From Cytobacillus eiseniae (GTDB lineage: Bacteria; Bacillota; Bacilli; Bacillales; Cytobacillaceae): 56,918 bases of DNA. Shown one piece after another: positions 34,457-43,545 of this stretch; within the stretch, counting starts at the first letter, position 1, and every line of letters begins with the position of its first letter. The notes beneath the pieces were generated by a model, which saw only the letters and a list, made by a program, of their open reading frames with translations, did no database searches and was not told where the DNA came from. Position numbers and translations under genes: made by a program. Location: the NCBI RefSeq assembly GCF_017874625.1, contig NZ_JAGIKZ010000024.1, positions 1 through 56,918 of the forward strand, read 5' to 3'.

Positions 34457-36213
34457 TGGATAACAAAACAAAAGCCGTCCTTTATGCACGGGTTAGTACA
34501 GAAGAGCAAGCTACAGAAGGATATAGTATAAATGCTCAAAAAGAGCTTCTATACGAATACGCCAACAAGAATAACATTGAAATCATCGAAGAGTATATCG
34601 ATGAAGGAAAAAGTGGTAAAAGTATTGAAGGTAGACCTGAAATGAAACGTCTGTTGAGAGACGCTCGTGAGGAAAATTTTCATGCTGTTATTATATATAA
34701 GCTCGATCGTCTATCTCGAAAAACAAAGGACGCATTAGAAATTGCAGAGAAGCTTGATTTCCATAATGTTCAGCTAATCAGTTATTCTGAAAACATCGAT
34801 ACTACTACCCCTGGAGGAAAGATGTTTTTCACTATTTTGAGTTCAGTTGCAGAAATGGAACGTTCCACTATTATTGACCGCGCTAAAATGGGGATGGTTC
34901 AACGTGCCAAAGAAGGCTATTACAATGGAGGAAGAGTGCTTGGTTACGACAGTATTAATAAACATTTAGTGATAAATGAGGAAGAAGCTAATATCATCCG
35001 TCTAATATTTGATTATGCAGAGCAGGATTTAGGTTATAAGGCCATTGTAAGTCGCATTAATACCATGGGCTATAAAACAAAACGAGGATTTGACTTTTCC
35101 ATTAACACCATTAAACAAATCCTAGACAATCCACTTTACATAGGTAAAATTCGTTTTAATATGTATGAAAACTGGGCTGAAAAACATCGTAAAGGAAAGA
35201 ACAAAGATTATATCCTTGTTGATGGGAGACATGAATCCATTATCGAACAGGAGCAATGGAATCGAGTACAACAATCTCGAAAAAAGCGCTCAATAAAGCC
35301 AGCCCAATCCAATAATCCATACATATTAAATGGACTTATTAGATGCCCTGAATGCGGATATGGAATGGTTTCTGGATCATCAAAAGGAGCGAAGGGTAAA
35401 AAATACCGTTATTATGTATGTGGACTATTCCACAACAAAGGTAGCAAAGCATGTAGTGCACATTCCATTCGTGCAGATCGAGCAGAAGAACAAGTATTTG
35501 AGGAATTGGAACGCATCGTGTCTGAGCCATATGTATTGAAACGGATTGTTGATAATGTTAATGAGAAGCGTATTGATGCAAGAACCCCAATTAATGATGA
35601 GATTAAGATATTACAAACTAAGCTGAATAAGGTAGAAGTTCGAATTAATAACATTACGAATCAATTAATGGATGATCCCTCACTGGTTGCTATTTTCAAG
35701 CCAAAATTAACCGGGCTTACCGAAGAACAAGCAGAGCTTCAAAGCAAACTTAAAGCTTTAAATACTGAATTAGAAGAATGTGATACAACACCTATTGATG
35801 CTCAAGCATTGCATAATCTTTTAACAAACTTTGATAAGGTGATAAAGGATGCAGAGCCTGAACAACAAAAGGCATTACTCCGCTTAATCATAAAGAATAT
35901 ACAGATTAGTAAAGAGGCACCTCGTGGGATTGGGCGACATATAAAGAAAATCAATCTATATTTTGACTTTACAATAGAGGGATTAGAAGAACATACCCTA
36001 GAGTTATTAGATACAGTTTCTATGGATTTTATTGCACCTGTGGAATCATGGATGTTAGAAAATGAGGATGGTAAAATGTTAAGCGAAATGATGGATTCGC
36101 TTAATATTTTACCCTTAAAAGATGTACGGTTCCCCCCGCAAAATCCGAAACGCCCGATACACCTGCTCCACCAACACCAGCCTCATCAACTGATGTGGAA
36201 ATGTCATCTTTGA
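34456..36213 (+). CDS. Large serine recombinase (site-specific integrase)
   Basis: The catalytic domain begins [19 protein letters not shown] with the nucleophile serine; [16 protein letters not shown] and the EMERSTI region complete the active site. Next come the Recombinase domain ([27 protein letters not shown]), a zinc ribbon (CPECGYGM...[12 protein letters not shown]) and a coiled coil at residues about 375-440. The last 33 or so residues (from DVRF..) are read from the antisense strand of chromosomal rlmH, so the C-terminus depends on integration. In the predicted circle it would instead end [17 protein letters not shown]. It overlaps rlmH by 99 bp tail to tail. It is the only recombinase in the island. 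Confidence 0.88.
   Translation: MDNKTKAVLYARVSTEEQATEGYSINAQKELLYEYANKNNIEIIEEYIDEGKSGKSIEGRPEMKRLLRDAREENFHAVIIYKLDRLSRKTKDALEIAEKLDFHNVQLISYSENIDTTTPGGKMFFTILSSVAEMERSTIIDRAKMGMVQRAKEGYYNGGRVLGYDSINKHLVINEEEANIIRLIFDYAEQDLGYKAIVSRINTMGYKTKRGFDFSINTIKQILDNPLYIGKIRFNMYENWAEKHRKGKNKDYILVDGRHESIIEQEQWNRVQQSRKKRSIKPAQSNNPYILNGLIRCPECGYGMVSGSSKGAKGKKYRYYVCGLFHNKGSKACSAHSIRADRAEEQVFEELERIVSEPYVLKRIVDNVNEKRIDARTPINDEIKILQTKLNKVEVRINNITNQLMDDPSLVAIFKPKLTGLTEEQAELQSKLKALNTELEECDTTPIDAQALHNLLTNFDKVIKDAEPEQQKALLRLIIKNIQISKEAPRGIGRHIKKINLYFDFTIEGLEEHTLELLDTVSMDFIAPVESWMLENEDGKMLSEMMDSLNILPLKDVRFPPQNPKRPIHLLHQHQPHQLMWKCHL
36115..36135 (-). other. Attachment-site-like end of chromosomal rlmH (site E)
   Basis: The minus strand reads G-E-P-Y-I-F-stop. 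GAACCGTA is shared with sites C and D; the bases after it (CATCTTTTAA) differ from the H-K-stop tail in the other sites. So the crossover probably lies within or next to CCGTA. It is the right end of the recombinase-bearing segment. Confidence 0.7.
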
Positions 36214-36594
36214 AAAGCTTAGCTTCTCATTCGCTCGTTGCAGGACCTCTGAACTTAACCCAAGCGATCCACCTATCACAAAGGCAACTTTGCTTTTTCC
36301 GTACGTGGCTAGTTTGTCCAAGCCATCAGCAAGTTCTTCTGATGATTTCATTTTTCCTTCAATGGCAAGGGCAATGACATGCGCATCTGGGTGGATCTTT
36401 GCTAAAATTCGCTCGCCTTCCTTTTTTTTCACTTGGCGCATTTCTGTTTCGCTTAGCTCTTCTGGTGCCTTTTCGTCAGGAACTTCGATCACTTCGACTT
36501 TTGCATAGGCTGACAGTCTTTTTAAGTATTCATCAATTCCGAGCCTTAAGTATTTTTCCTTTAGTTTGCCAACTGTAATAATTGAGATATTCAC
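36115..36594 (-). CDS. rlmH: Chromosomal RlmH: 23S rRNA pseudouridine-1915 N3-methyltransferase, C-terminus altered by the island
   Basis: A 159-residue SPOUT enzyme that methylates pseudouridine 1915 in helix 69 of 23S rRNA. SAM-site motifs [17 protein letters not shown] and [11 protein letters not shown] and the trefoil-knot helix [23 protein letters not shown] are intact. The usual Bacillus ending RGEPYHK is replaced by RGEPYIF through insertion of the neighbouring element. The histidine-lysine end contributes to the active-site region in the family, so activity might change; rlmH2 could compensate. It follows yyzF and htrA in the backbone order of Bacillus. Confidence 0.93.
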   Translation of the reverse strand: MNISIITVGKLKEKYLRLGIDEYLKRLSAYAKVEVIEVPDEKAPEELSETEMRQVKKKEGERILAKIHPDAHVIALAIEGKMKSSEELADGLDKLATYGKSKVAFVIGGSLGLSSEVLQRANEKLSFSKMTFPHQLMRLVLVEQVYRAFRILRGEPYIF

Positions 36595-36620
36595 AGGTCA
36601 TCCTCACTTTACAAACAAGA

Positions 36621-36984
36621 TATCCACAAGAGTTATACACATATCCACATTTTCTATCCACATATTGTGGGAGATCATGCGTTCTCTACCATATATACTG
36701 CCTGATTTCGACAATATTCACAGGTTGTTGATAACTCTCCTCCTTCCGAAACCTTCGTTAATAATGGAAATGTTTCATACTCATCAACGACTGTATCTAT
36801 TGCTATATCAATATGTTCCTCACAACTATAGATCATATAAACCTTCTCCTTCTTCTAAAAAAAATGTCTTATTATTATTCGAGTTGTGGATGATTTTCAT
36901 CCACTCTACTCTTCTTACTTATCCACATCTCTCCCATCTTATCAAAACATGCCCGCTAATAAAACCATTTATCTTTTATCCACA
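36621..36984. promoter_or_regulatory. DnaA-box cluster around yyzF
   Basis: Perfect DnaA boxes (TTATNCACA) occur at 36633-36641, 36919-36927 and 36976-36984. Single-mismatch forms lie at 36621, 36641 and 36654 (xTATCCACA) and on the other strand near 36727 and 36888. DnaA-box clusters outside oriC, including one near yydA (rlmH), have been described in Bacillus subtilis as modulators of initiation. This cluster matches that position. Confidence 0.7.
36675..36836 (-). CDS. yyzF: YyzF-type CxxH/CxxC small protein
   Basis: A 53-residue protein between rlmH and htrA. It has CEEH at residues 5-8 and CEYC at residues 39-42, the paired motifs that give the CxxH/CxxC family its name, and probably binds one zinc. 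AGAAGGAGAAGG lies just before the ATG. It has the conserved chromosomal place beside rlmH, which shows this side is the backbone and not the island. Function is unknown in the family. Confidence 0.88.
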   Translation of the reverse strand: MIYSCEEHIDIAIDTVVDEYETFPLLTKVSEGGELSTTCEYCRNQAVYMVENA

Positions 36985-36987
36985 ATA

Positions 36988-37018
36988 AAAAAGACAGGAG
37001 CACCTTGCTCCTGCCTTT
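36988..37018 (-). terminator. Terminator of the wal operon after htrA
   Basis: CAGGAGCA / TGCTCCTG stem with a 3-nt loop and a T run on the minus strand. One DnaA box lies right beside it. Confidence 0.85.
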
Positions 37019-37024
37019 CACTCT

Positions 37025-38245
37025 TTAAAACGTATCTCCACTTAATTTCAATGTTGTTTCTTCTAGCTTACCTGCTCGGTAAAACTTCACTTTCATTTGG
37101 TCGCCAACATTTTTTTGGATGTATAGATGCTGGCGAAGTTCAATCACATCTGTGATTGGCTCTCCATCCATCTCTACAATTACATCCATTTCTTTCAAGC
37201 CAGCTTGGGCAGCTGGTGAATTTGGCTCCACATTTGTAATGGCCACTCCTGATTTTACTTCACTTGGGAGCTTTAATGCCTCCTGCTGATAATAGCCAGG
37301 AATTTCACTTACGGATGCTAAATTAATTCCCATGTATGGACGCTTAACCACTCCATACTTTTCAAGATCATCAATAATAGGCTGTGCATAATTGATCGGA
37401 ATCGCTAACCCTATGCCTTCAACAGCTGATTCTGCAATTTTCATGGAGTTAATGCCGATTACTTGCCCGCTAATATTGACGAGTGCGCCACCGCTATTCC
37501 CTGGATTAATCGCTGCATCTGTCTGGAGCACCTCAGCCTGCCAATCTGCACTGCCATTTTGATCAATATCTACCGGTACTGTCCGTTCTAAACCTGAAAT
37601 AATTCCTAATGTAACCGATCCTTCAAACGTTCCTAGCGGGTTACCAATGGCAATCACAGGCTCTCCCGTTTTTAAGGCAGCTGAATTACCGAACTCTGCA
37701 ACCGTTTTAATTTCCTTTGCATCCACTTCTAGAACAGCTAGATCCGTCCATATATCACTGCCAACAAGCTTTGCGGGAATTTTCACTCCACCAGCCAAAC
37801 TGATCTCTAGTTGCTGTGCTCCCTCTACTACATGGTGATTCGTAACGATGAAGGCCTTATTTCCTGCCTTTTTATAGATAACTCCTGATCCTGTTCCTGC
37901 AGGCACACCCGCTTCTCCCTCCATGCTTGACCAGAAGCCCGCTGCTTGGATATTTGTAATACTTACGACTGCATCTCCTGCTTTATCAACAGCCTTTGTC
38001 ACATCTGTTACAACATTTAAAGATACATTTTGTGTTTGAACTCCCTGATCTGTTGTTTCACTTTTTATTTGTTCATTTGGTTCGACTGAATAAGGAAGAA
38101 TATTGTAATCTACAAGCTTAGGAATCGCAATAATAACAAGCATCGCACCAAGAATCACACCAACAAGACTTGCTAAAAAGTAGCCACCCGTATTCCTTTT
38201 TTGTTTGCTCGACCGATTTTGATAATCTTGATCATAATAACCCAT
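37025..38245 (-). CDS. HtrA/DegP-type serine protease with PDZ domain (HtrC/YyxA-like)
   Basis: A 406-residue membrane-anchored quality-control protease. One N-terminal helix (residues about 22-46) anchors it outside the membrane. The catalytic triad is visible: His in VTNHHVVEGA, Asp in TDLAVLEVD and Ser in NPGNSGGALVN. The PDZ domain starts at about residue 300 (YMGINLASV..., PNSPAAQAGLKEMDVIVEMDG). In Bacillus this gene is the last of the walRK operon (yyxA, renamed htrC). A 546-bp gap with repeats separates it from walJ. Confidence 0.9.
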   Translation of the reverse strand: MGYYDQDYQNRSSKQKRNTGGYFLASLVGVILGAMLVIIAIPKLVDYNILPYSVEPNEQIKSETTDQGVQTQNVSLNVVTDVTKAVDKAGDAVVSITNIQAAGFWSSMEGEAGVPAGTGSGVIYKKAGNKAFIVTNHHVVEGAQQLEISLAGGVKIPAKLVGSDIWTDLAVLEVDAKEIKTVAEFGNSAALKTGEPVIAIGNPLGTFEGSVTLGIISGLERTVPVDIDQNGSADWQAEVLQTDAAINPGNSGGALVNISGQVIGINSMKIAESAVEGIGLAIPINYAQPIIDDLEKYGVVKRPYMGINLASVSEIPGYYQQEALKLPSEVKSGVAITNVEPNSPAAQAGLKEMDVIVEMDGEPITDVIELRQHLYIQKNVGDQMKVKFYRAGKLEETTLKLSGDTF

Positions 38246-38486
38246 ACAACACCAGTCCTTTCCTTTATGGCATCCCTAATAATGCCGATATAAGTCCTAT
38301 GATTTATTCTTCCTTCTTACCCATTATTATACTCTCTCCTTTTTAATAAACTAAGAAAAATACGATGCTAAAAGGCAATCTTACGACTTTGTTCATAAGT
38401 TAGATGAAATTTGTTTAAAAAAGGCTATTTCATACTTAATTATTCATACACGGAGGATTTCTACCCAGAAAGCTGAGGAAACAAAA

Positions 38487-38677
38487 TATAAGCGGAATAA
38501 TTCCGGTTAATTTAAAAAAGAAAGCTTAAAAAGTGAATATAAGCGGAGAAAGTCCGGTTAATTGCTTAAAATAAGACATAATCCATCAATTTGGGTTAAA
38601 TAAGCGGAATAATTCCGCTTATTTTTAAGGAAATAGAGGTATTTCCCAATATAGCCGGAATTTCTCCGCTTATTTTT
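38487..38677. repeat. Four palindromic repeats (AAGCGGA..TCCGCTT family) between walJ and htrA
   Basis: Copies at about 38487, 38538, 38599 and 38649 share the core AAGCGGAATAATTCCGCTTA or a close variant. The third copy is a perfect palindrome with A and T flanks. Copies three and four end in TTATTTTT and could terminate transcription toward the plus strand. The rest of the 546-bp gap (38246-38790) holds no ORF I can support. Confidence 0.75.
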
Positions 38678-38790
38678 CAAATATTGTACAATCAATATTC
38701 AGTTTTAAAAGGGCCAATTTAAAACAACAATCTTTTCAATAAATAGAGCGAAAAAAATGAGCACCAACGATTGTGGCACTCATTCATCTA

Positions 38791-39585
38791 TTAAACAGCT
38801 GTTAATGCAGTTGGTATTTTCGGATCTGTATCATATAGTTGAAACTGTTCCCCTACTCGAATTCCTCTGCTCTCAAGTGTTTGAGCAACAGCCATTCTGG
38901 CGAGATCTTTCATATTATTATCCTGACTTAAATGGGCCAAGTAGATGCGTTTTGTTCGATCACCCGCCACTTCACTCATTGCAATGGCTGCATCTTCATT
39001 GGATACATGGCCAACATCACTCAGAATCCTTCTTTTAATGCTCCATGGATATCTACCCATTCGTAGCATTTGTACATCATGATTGCTCTCAAATACATAG
39101 GCATCTGCATTCGAAATAAGGCCCTTCATTCGGTCGCTCACATAACCTGTATCTGTAATAATGACAATCTTCTTTTCCCCATGATGAAAAACATAGAACA
39201 TCGGATCAGCAGCATCATGTGAAACACCAAAGGATTCAATATCTAATCCGCCAAATGTTTTTACTGTTTCCATATCAAAGGTGAACTTTTGTTCTACAGG
39301 GACTTGTCCGATTAGGCCATCCATCGCTTGCCATGTTTTTTGATTAGCATAGACAGGTAGCTTATACTTTCTAGCGATAATCCCTACGCCTTTAATATGA
39401 TCACTATGCTCATGAGTGACTAAAATCCCTGAGAGCTTTGCAATATCCCGGTCGATTTTCTGAAATAAGGCTTCCATTTGTTTTCCGCTTAGACCTGCAT
39501 CAATCAGAAATGAATGATCCTCCGTCTCAACGAATACTGCATTCCCCGTGCTCCCACTTGCAAGAACACTAAATTGCAAAGTCAT
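38791..39585 (-). CDS. walJ: WalJ (YycJ), metallo-beta-lactamase-fold protein
   Basis: A 264-residue metallo-beta-lactamase family protein, probably a 5'-exonuclease-like hydrolase. The metal motif is [13 protein letters not shown] (HxHxDH). [11 protein letters not shown] and [11 protein letters not shown] supply further ligands, and the late HVSNEDAA helix and [11 protein letters not shown] are typical. In Bacillus and Staphylococcus it is cotranscribed with walRK and affects cell division and DNA-related processes. It begins 6 bp after walI. Confidence 0.92.
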   Translation of the reverse strand: MTLQFSVLASGSTGNAVFVETEDHSFLIDAGLSGKQMEALFQKIDRDIAKLSGILVTHEHSDHIKGVGIIARKYKLPVYANQKTWQAMDGLIGQVPVEQKFTFDMETVKTFGGLDIESFGVSHDAADPMFYVFHHGEKKIVIITDTGYVSDRMKGLISNADAYVFESNHDVQMLRMGRYPWSIKRRILSDVGHVSNEDAAIAMSEVAGDRTKRIYLAHLSQDNNMKDLARMAVAQTLESRGIRVGEQFQLYDTDPKIPTALTAV

Positions 39586-39591
39586 ATCCTC

Positions 39592-40392
39592 TCACTCCAC
39601 TATCTGTTTATCTTCGTTATTTAATTGAATAATTTGCCCCTCAAACGCATGAACAAATAAATTCTCCTCTTCGTTGATAATAAAACGCCAAGCTGGTGTT
39701 AAAACCTGCGATGTTCCAGTATGAACAAACGTCACATACCCTAAATCAACTTTTGTTATTTTGCTTTTTGGCTTTAATGACCCTTTTTCATACAATGTTT
39801 CAATCGCTTTATTCGGCTGAATAATTTTTTCTTCATCAGAAAGCTCTTCAATATTTTCTAGCAACGTTTGCTCATAGGATACAATATCGTTCTCTGAATT
39901 AAGATAGATCGTGAGCTCTCCACCAATGTTTTCATAAAAAATCTTATCTCTAAATTGCTGATAGTACATAATAGAGTTTCCTTCTTTTTTGTAAAAGCGA
40001 TATTGATCTCCGAATAACACATGGTTTTTAATAAATGAGTTGATTTCTGCTACTTCTATTTTATCACTAAGCTCATAGGGCTTGTCTAGAACAGAGAGTA
40101 AAACCATCCCATCATTAATTGTTACTTTCTGTTCTTTTAGGATGTCTATTTCCATCTCTTCCAGCTTTTCATTATTGAAATCCTTAGGCTTAGCACTTAA
40201 ATACATATCTTTTTGGAAATTCTTCGGGAGCTCACCATACTCAATTTCGTCAGCCTTCAGTCTTTTATCAAAAGATGCCTCTGTAATAAATTGATATTCG
40301 GAGTTATTTAATTTAAAGAATTCATACATTAAATACGTATTTAGGACTAGGAAGGTCAATATAAAGATTGTTTTAATTTTACTCCAATCCAT
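39592..40392 (-). CDS. walI: WalI (YycI), membrane regulator of WalK
   Basis: A 266-residue protein with an N-terminal membrane helix (IKTIFILTFLVLNTYLMYEFF) and an extracytoplasmic part. WalI and WalH bind WalK in the membrane and restrain it. I start at MDWSKIKT, preceded by GGGAGGAGG; the 25 codons upstream come from the end of walH in another frame. It overlaps walH by 14 bp, so the pair is translated together. Confidence 0.9.
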   Translation of the reverse strand: MDWSKIKTIFILTFLVLNTYLMYEFFKLNNSEYQFITEASFDKRLKADEIEYGELPKNFQKDMYLSAKPKDFNNEKLEEMEIDILKEQKVTINDGMVLLSVLDKPYELSDKIEVAEINSFIKNHVLFGDQYRFYKKEGNSIMYYQQFRDKIFYENIGGELTIYLNSENDIVSYEQTLLENIEELSDEEKIIQPNKAIETLYEKGSLKPKSKITKVDLGYVTFVHTGTSQVLTPAWRFIINEEENLFVHAFEGQIIQLNNEDKQIVE

Positions 40393-41710
40393 GATTGCCT
40401 CCTCCCATTTCGTTGACGGAAATTTTGCTCCATGAATCATGGTATTTATAATACCAAGACGGTTCAAGATGGACTAATACGGTTTGCGAGTCCTTCTTCA
40501 TCGTATAACCAATTACGACATCTTGAATCTGATCCATTTTGATTTCGTCCATCCCTTCGAGTACATCAATAATTTCATGGCCAGCTTGGAGAACCACTTC
40601 AGATGTATCTATTTGAGTACCTAATGAGAAATTGCTTCGTGAATACTCAATAATTTCATTTTGTCCCCAAGTATGACTAATTTCAGAGATGCCATACTCC
40701 TCACTAAAGATTGGATAGCCATTGCTCTCATACAAGCGGAATAAGACATCGTGGGTCGATTCATCTACATCAACATAGCGATAGTCCCCTGTCCAGCCAC
40801 CATGTTCATTAATGAAATCGATGCTTCGTTTCAATAGATTATTAGAAGTAAAATGATTTTTACTACTCTCGACTGGATTCACATAAGAAAGTGTATTTCT
40901 TTCATTATTCACTCGCATGAGGCTTGAATAATCCTTATACTCTTCGCCTGATGACTGAAAATTTTTCTGAACAACACTTGGATCTGTAAATAGCGCATAT
41001 TTATATTTCTCTGCATCTAATGGATTCGATAAATACTGGTATCTGAGCATTTTTGTTTCCTGTACGGGCAAGAACAATAAGCGTTCCTCCGCTATTTGAT
41101 AGGAGAAATATTTATCATAATTTAAATTGTACTCCACATTCTTAAAGAAGCCCGTATTAAAATTATGGACAAAAGAAGAGGCAACATGGCTTCTATATGC
41201 TTGATCTCCTTGAGAGGAAACGAAATATACGTAGCTTTGTTCCTTTTCAGTCCCTTCTACATCAATCACAATCCGATCAAAGTGAAAATTAGGCAGTTCT
41301 TTCTCTTTTATATCAATGCTTGATCTGTAGAGATCGATTGGAACGGAATCAGGGAACACAATGACTGCATGACCTGATTGATGTATGAAAGAAGAATAAT
41401 TGCTGATTTCGCTCATGACATTCTCAAAATCAGTAAAATTCCATCTGCTTATTTCAGCAATGACTTTCTTTATTTCGTTATTATCTACCGTGCCAAAATG
41501 CCTTTCCTTATCCTGATGATAGTAAATCCGCTCTGGCTTCACTATTTCTTCTACTTCCTTTTTATCACTAATGGCTACTTTTTCAACGGTATTATTTTGT
41601 TTATCCATTACTTCAACATTCGGCTGGTATGTCCATATGCTCCACGTTAATAGCACACTAGAACATACTAAAATGATTAATATGGCGGATTTAATATTTT
41701 CATATGTCAT
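40379..41710 (-). CDS. walH: WalH (YycH), membrane regulator of WalK
   Basis: A 443-residue bitopic protein with one N-terminal helix (ILIILVCSSVLLTWSIWTY) and a long outer domain. It acts with WalI in controlling WalK. The ATG at 41710 overlaps the walK stop (ATGA), which indicates translational coupling; a TTG two codons earlier is a weaker choice. Length and order match Bacillus walH. Confidence 0.9.
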   Translation of the reverse strand: MTYENIKSAILIILVCSSVLLTWSIWTYQPNVEVMDKQNNTVEKVAISDKKEVEEIVKPERIYYHQDKERHFGTVDNNEIKKVIAEISRWNFTDFENVMSEISNYSSFIHQSGHAVIVFPDSVPIDLYRSSIDIKEKELPNFHFDRIVIDVEGTEKEQSYVYFVSSQGDQAYRSHVASSFVHNFNTGFFKNVEYNLNYDKYFSYQIAEERLLFLPVQETKMLRYQYLSNPLDAEKYKYALFTDPSVVQKNFQSSGEEYKDYSSLMRVNNERNTLSYVNPVESSKNHFTSNNLLKRSIDFINEHGGWTGDYRYVDVDESTHDVLFRLYESNGYPIFSEEYGISEISHTWGQNEIIEYSRSNFSLGTQIDTSEVVLQAGHEIIDVLEGMDEIKMDQIQDVVIGYTMKKDSQTVLVHLEPSWYYKYHDSWSKISVNEMGGGNHGLE

Positions 41711-43536
41711 TCCCAATCATCCTCTTCCGTACGAACATAGGGCAGGCTGAATGAAATGGTTGTTCCTTTCCCTTCTTTACTTGTTGCCCAAATTTCCCCG
41801 CCATGCGCTTCCACCATTTCCTTGGCAATGGCAAGGCCAAGCCCTGTTCCACCAAGCTTCCTTGTTCTCGCCTTATCCACTCGATAAAACCGGTCAAATA
41901 CTTTCTCAATATTCTCCTTAGGTATTCCTACCCCTTGATCAGAAATACTAATAATAATCAGATCCATATTCTCTTCCATGCGAAAAGTGACCTTTCCACC
42001 TTCTGGAGAGTATTTCAGTGCATTCGATATAATATTATCCAATACTTGAGTAAGCTTGTCCCCATCCATTTCAACAAAAGCTGTATGGGCTGGAAGCTTC
42101 CGATCAAATGTCACATTTTGATGCTTCGTTATTTCAAACCGATCGATAATCCGGTGAAAGAACGAAATGAAATCGACCCATTCTTTTTTTAAGCGATAGT
42201 CTTTGCTATCCATTTTGGATAATTGTAGCAAATCATTGACTAGACGGATCATTCGCTCAGTTTCTGTCTGGGTGACATCTAAAAACTTCGGTGCAATGTC
42301 TTGATCCTGCCATGCCCCTTCTGCTAGTGCTTCTAAATAGCTCCTCATTGTTGTTAAAGGCGTTCGTAACTCATGAGATACATTGGCAACAAATTCCCGA
42401 CGCTCAGTTTCAATTTTTTCCTGCTCTGTAATATCATGAAGAACTGTGATTAAGCCATTTACAAACCCTGTTTCCTTCTGGATAACAGAAAAATTTGCCC
42501 GTAAAATCAATGTTTGCGACGGCTGACTATAATCCAAAATAACAGAATCCTGTTCAGCGAGGAGCTCATCAAACGTGTAGTCCTCTTCTAACCCAAGGAG
42601 GGAAACGATCGGCAACGTGAGGACTGTTTCACGTGAAACATTCAGCATTTCCGCTGCTGGCTCGTTAATTAAAATGACGCGTCCTTTCCGGTCAGTTGCA
42701 ATGACCCCATCGGTCATATAGGAAAGAACAGAAGACAATTTTCTTCTTTCCCCTTCTGTCGTTGCCTGTGCTTCTTGAAGCTTTTTCGTTAAATTATTAA
42801 ATGTCATCGCTAATTGGCCAATTTCATCATACCCATATACCTTTACTTTTCGGGAGAAATTCCCTTTCGTCATCGCAAGTGCATGTCTTCTCATATCTGA
42901 CATTGGCCTTGTAATTGTTTGTGCTAAAAGAACACCTAATACGGCCGTAATTGCGAGTGCAATGGCTGTACCAGAAATAAAGATATTATTAATTTGCCTC
43001 ATCTGTTGAAAGACATTTTCTATTTTGGCGACTAAATAAATCGCCCCTTCTACCTCTCCATTATGCGTAATCGGTGTAACCAATACCCATATGCGATTTC
43101 CCGCCTCGTCAATGCGATTCTCACTTGCTTGTTGAGCTGTTGCAATCGACATTCGAATGAGGGTTTCCGTTGTCCTTTGTGAAACAACTCCTTGATTGTC
43201 TTGGTCAGATGTTCCGATGATTTTTAACGTATCCCCTTCAATGACCCTTACTTCTGTAATATCAGGCGAATAGAAGTCTTTTAAGAGCTTATAAACATCT
43301 TCCTCAAGCGTAGGGCCCTCTTCATCTGACAAGCGCTCTTTCATTAGCTGCTCTTCAAGATAATAACCGAGCAAATTAATCCGATCCTGTATCGTTGTTT
43401 TAAAATTATCCTTTAAAGTAAATTCAAGCTGCCTTACAAAATAAACACCAATAATTTGCATGGCAATCAAAATTAACAAAACATAAATAATGACAAACTT
43501 CAGGTGAATCGAACGGAAAAAACCAACTTTTTTCAT
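41707..43536 (-). CDS. walK: WalK (YycG), essential sensor histidine kinase
   Basis: A 609-residue kinase that monitors cell-wall status through lipid II or wall-hydrolysis cues. Two membrane helices enclose an extracellular Cache-like domain (residues about 35-180). HAMP follows (LAQTITRPMSDMRRH), then PAS (SVLSYMTDGVIATDRKGRVIL), H-box FVANVSHELRTPLTTMRS, and ATPase boxes NIISNALKYSPEGG, DQGVGIP and GGTGLGLAIAKEM. It phosphorylates WalR. It starts 9 bp after walR. Confidence 0.95.
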   Translation of the reverse strand: MKKVGFFRSIHLKFVIIYVLLILIAMQIIGVYFVRQLEFTLKDNFKTTIQDRINLLGYYLEEQLMKERLSDEEGPTLEEDVYKLLKDFYSPDITEVRVIEGDTLKIIGTSDQDNQGVVSQRTTETLIRMSIATAQQASENRIDEAGNRIWVLVTPITHNGEVEGAIYLVAKIENVFQQMRQINNIFISGTAIALAITAVLGVLLAQTITRPMSDMRRHALAMTKGNFSRKVKVYGYDEIGQLAMTFNNLTKKLQEAQATTEGERRKLSSVLSYMTDGVIATDRKGRVILINEPAAEMLNVSRETVLTLPIVSLLGLEEDYTFDELLAEQDSVILDYSQPSQTLILRANFSVIQKETGFVNGLITVLHDITEQEKIETERREFVANVSHELRTPLTTMRSYLEALAEGAWQDQDIAPKFLDVTQTETERMIRLVNDLLQLSKMDSKDYRLKKEWVDFISFFHRIIDRFEITKHQNVTFDRKLPAHTAFVEMDGDKLTQVLDNIISNALKYSPEGGKVTFRMEENMDLIIISISDQGVGIPKENIEKVFDRFYRVDKARTRKLGGTGLGLAIAKEMVEAHGGEIWATSKEGKGTTISFSLPYVRTEEDDWE

Positions 43537-43545
43537 TAGTGATCC

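Larger units (their letters stand above)
31347..36125. mobile_element. Island segment 1: 4.8-kb integrative element with serine recombinase, Rep-like protein and its own rlmH
   Basis: Its ends are the direct repeats D and E in the last codons of two rlmH genes. It encodes a large serine recombinase, an XRE-like regulator, a gene II/X-like replication protein, a 51- and a 111-residue protein and rlmH2. Chromosomal rlmH beyond site E ends in E-P-Y-I-F-stop; the sequence left of site D would give it back E-P-Y-H-K-stop on excision. This supports D and E as the recombination sites. It resembles SCC in target choice, but the recombinase opening (YARVSTEEQ) is of the general phage/transposon type, not obviously a Ccr. 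Confidence 0.75.

Noticed and set aside
8004..36135. Prophage
   Set aside because: No terminase, portal, capsid or tail genes are visible; only a recombinase, Rep-like, RadC and defence genes.
34456..36213. Ccr-type recombinase of SCCmec
   Set aside because: The target gene is the same, but the opening [14 protein letters not shown] and overall layout are those of the wider phage/transposon large serine recombinases; no ccrA/ccrB pair or mec gene is present.
31338..36594. Two rlmH genes as an assembly duplication
   Set aside because: They differ at roughly four residues in ten and have different flanks, so they are separate genes.
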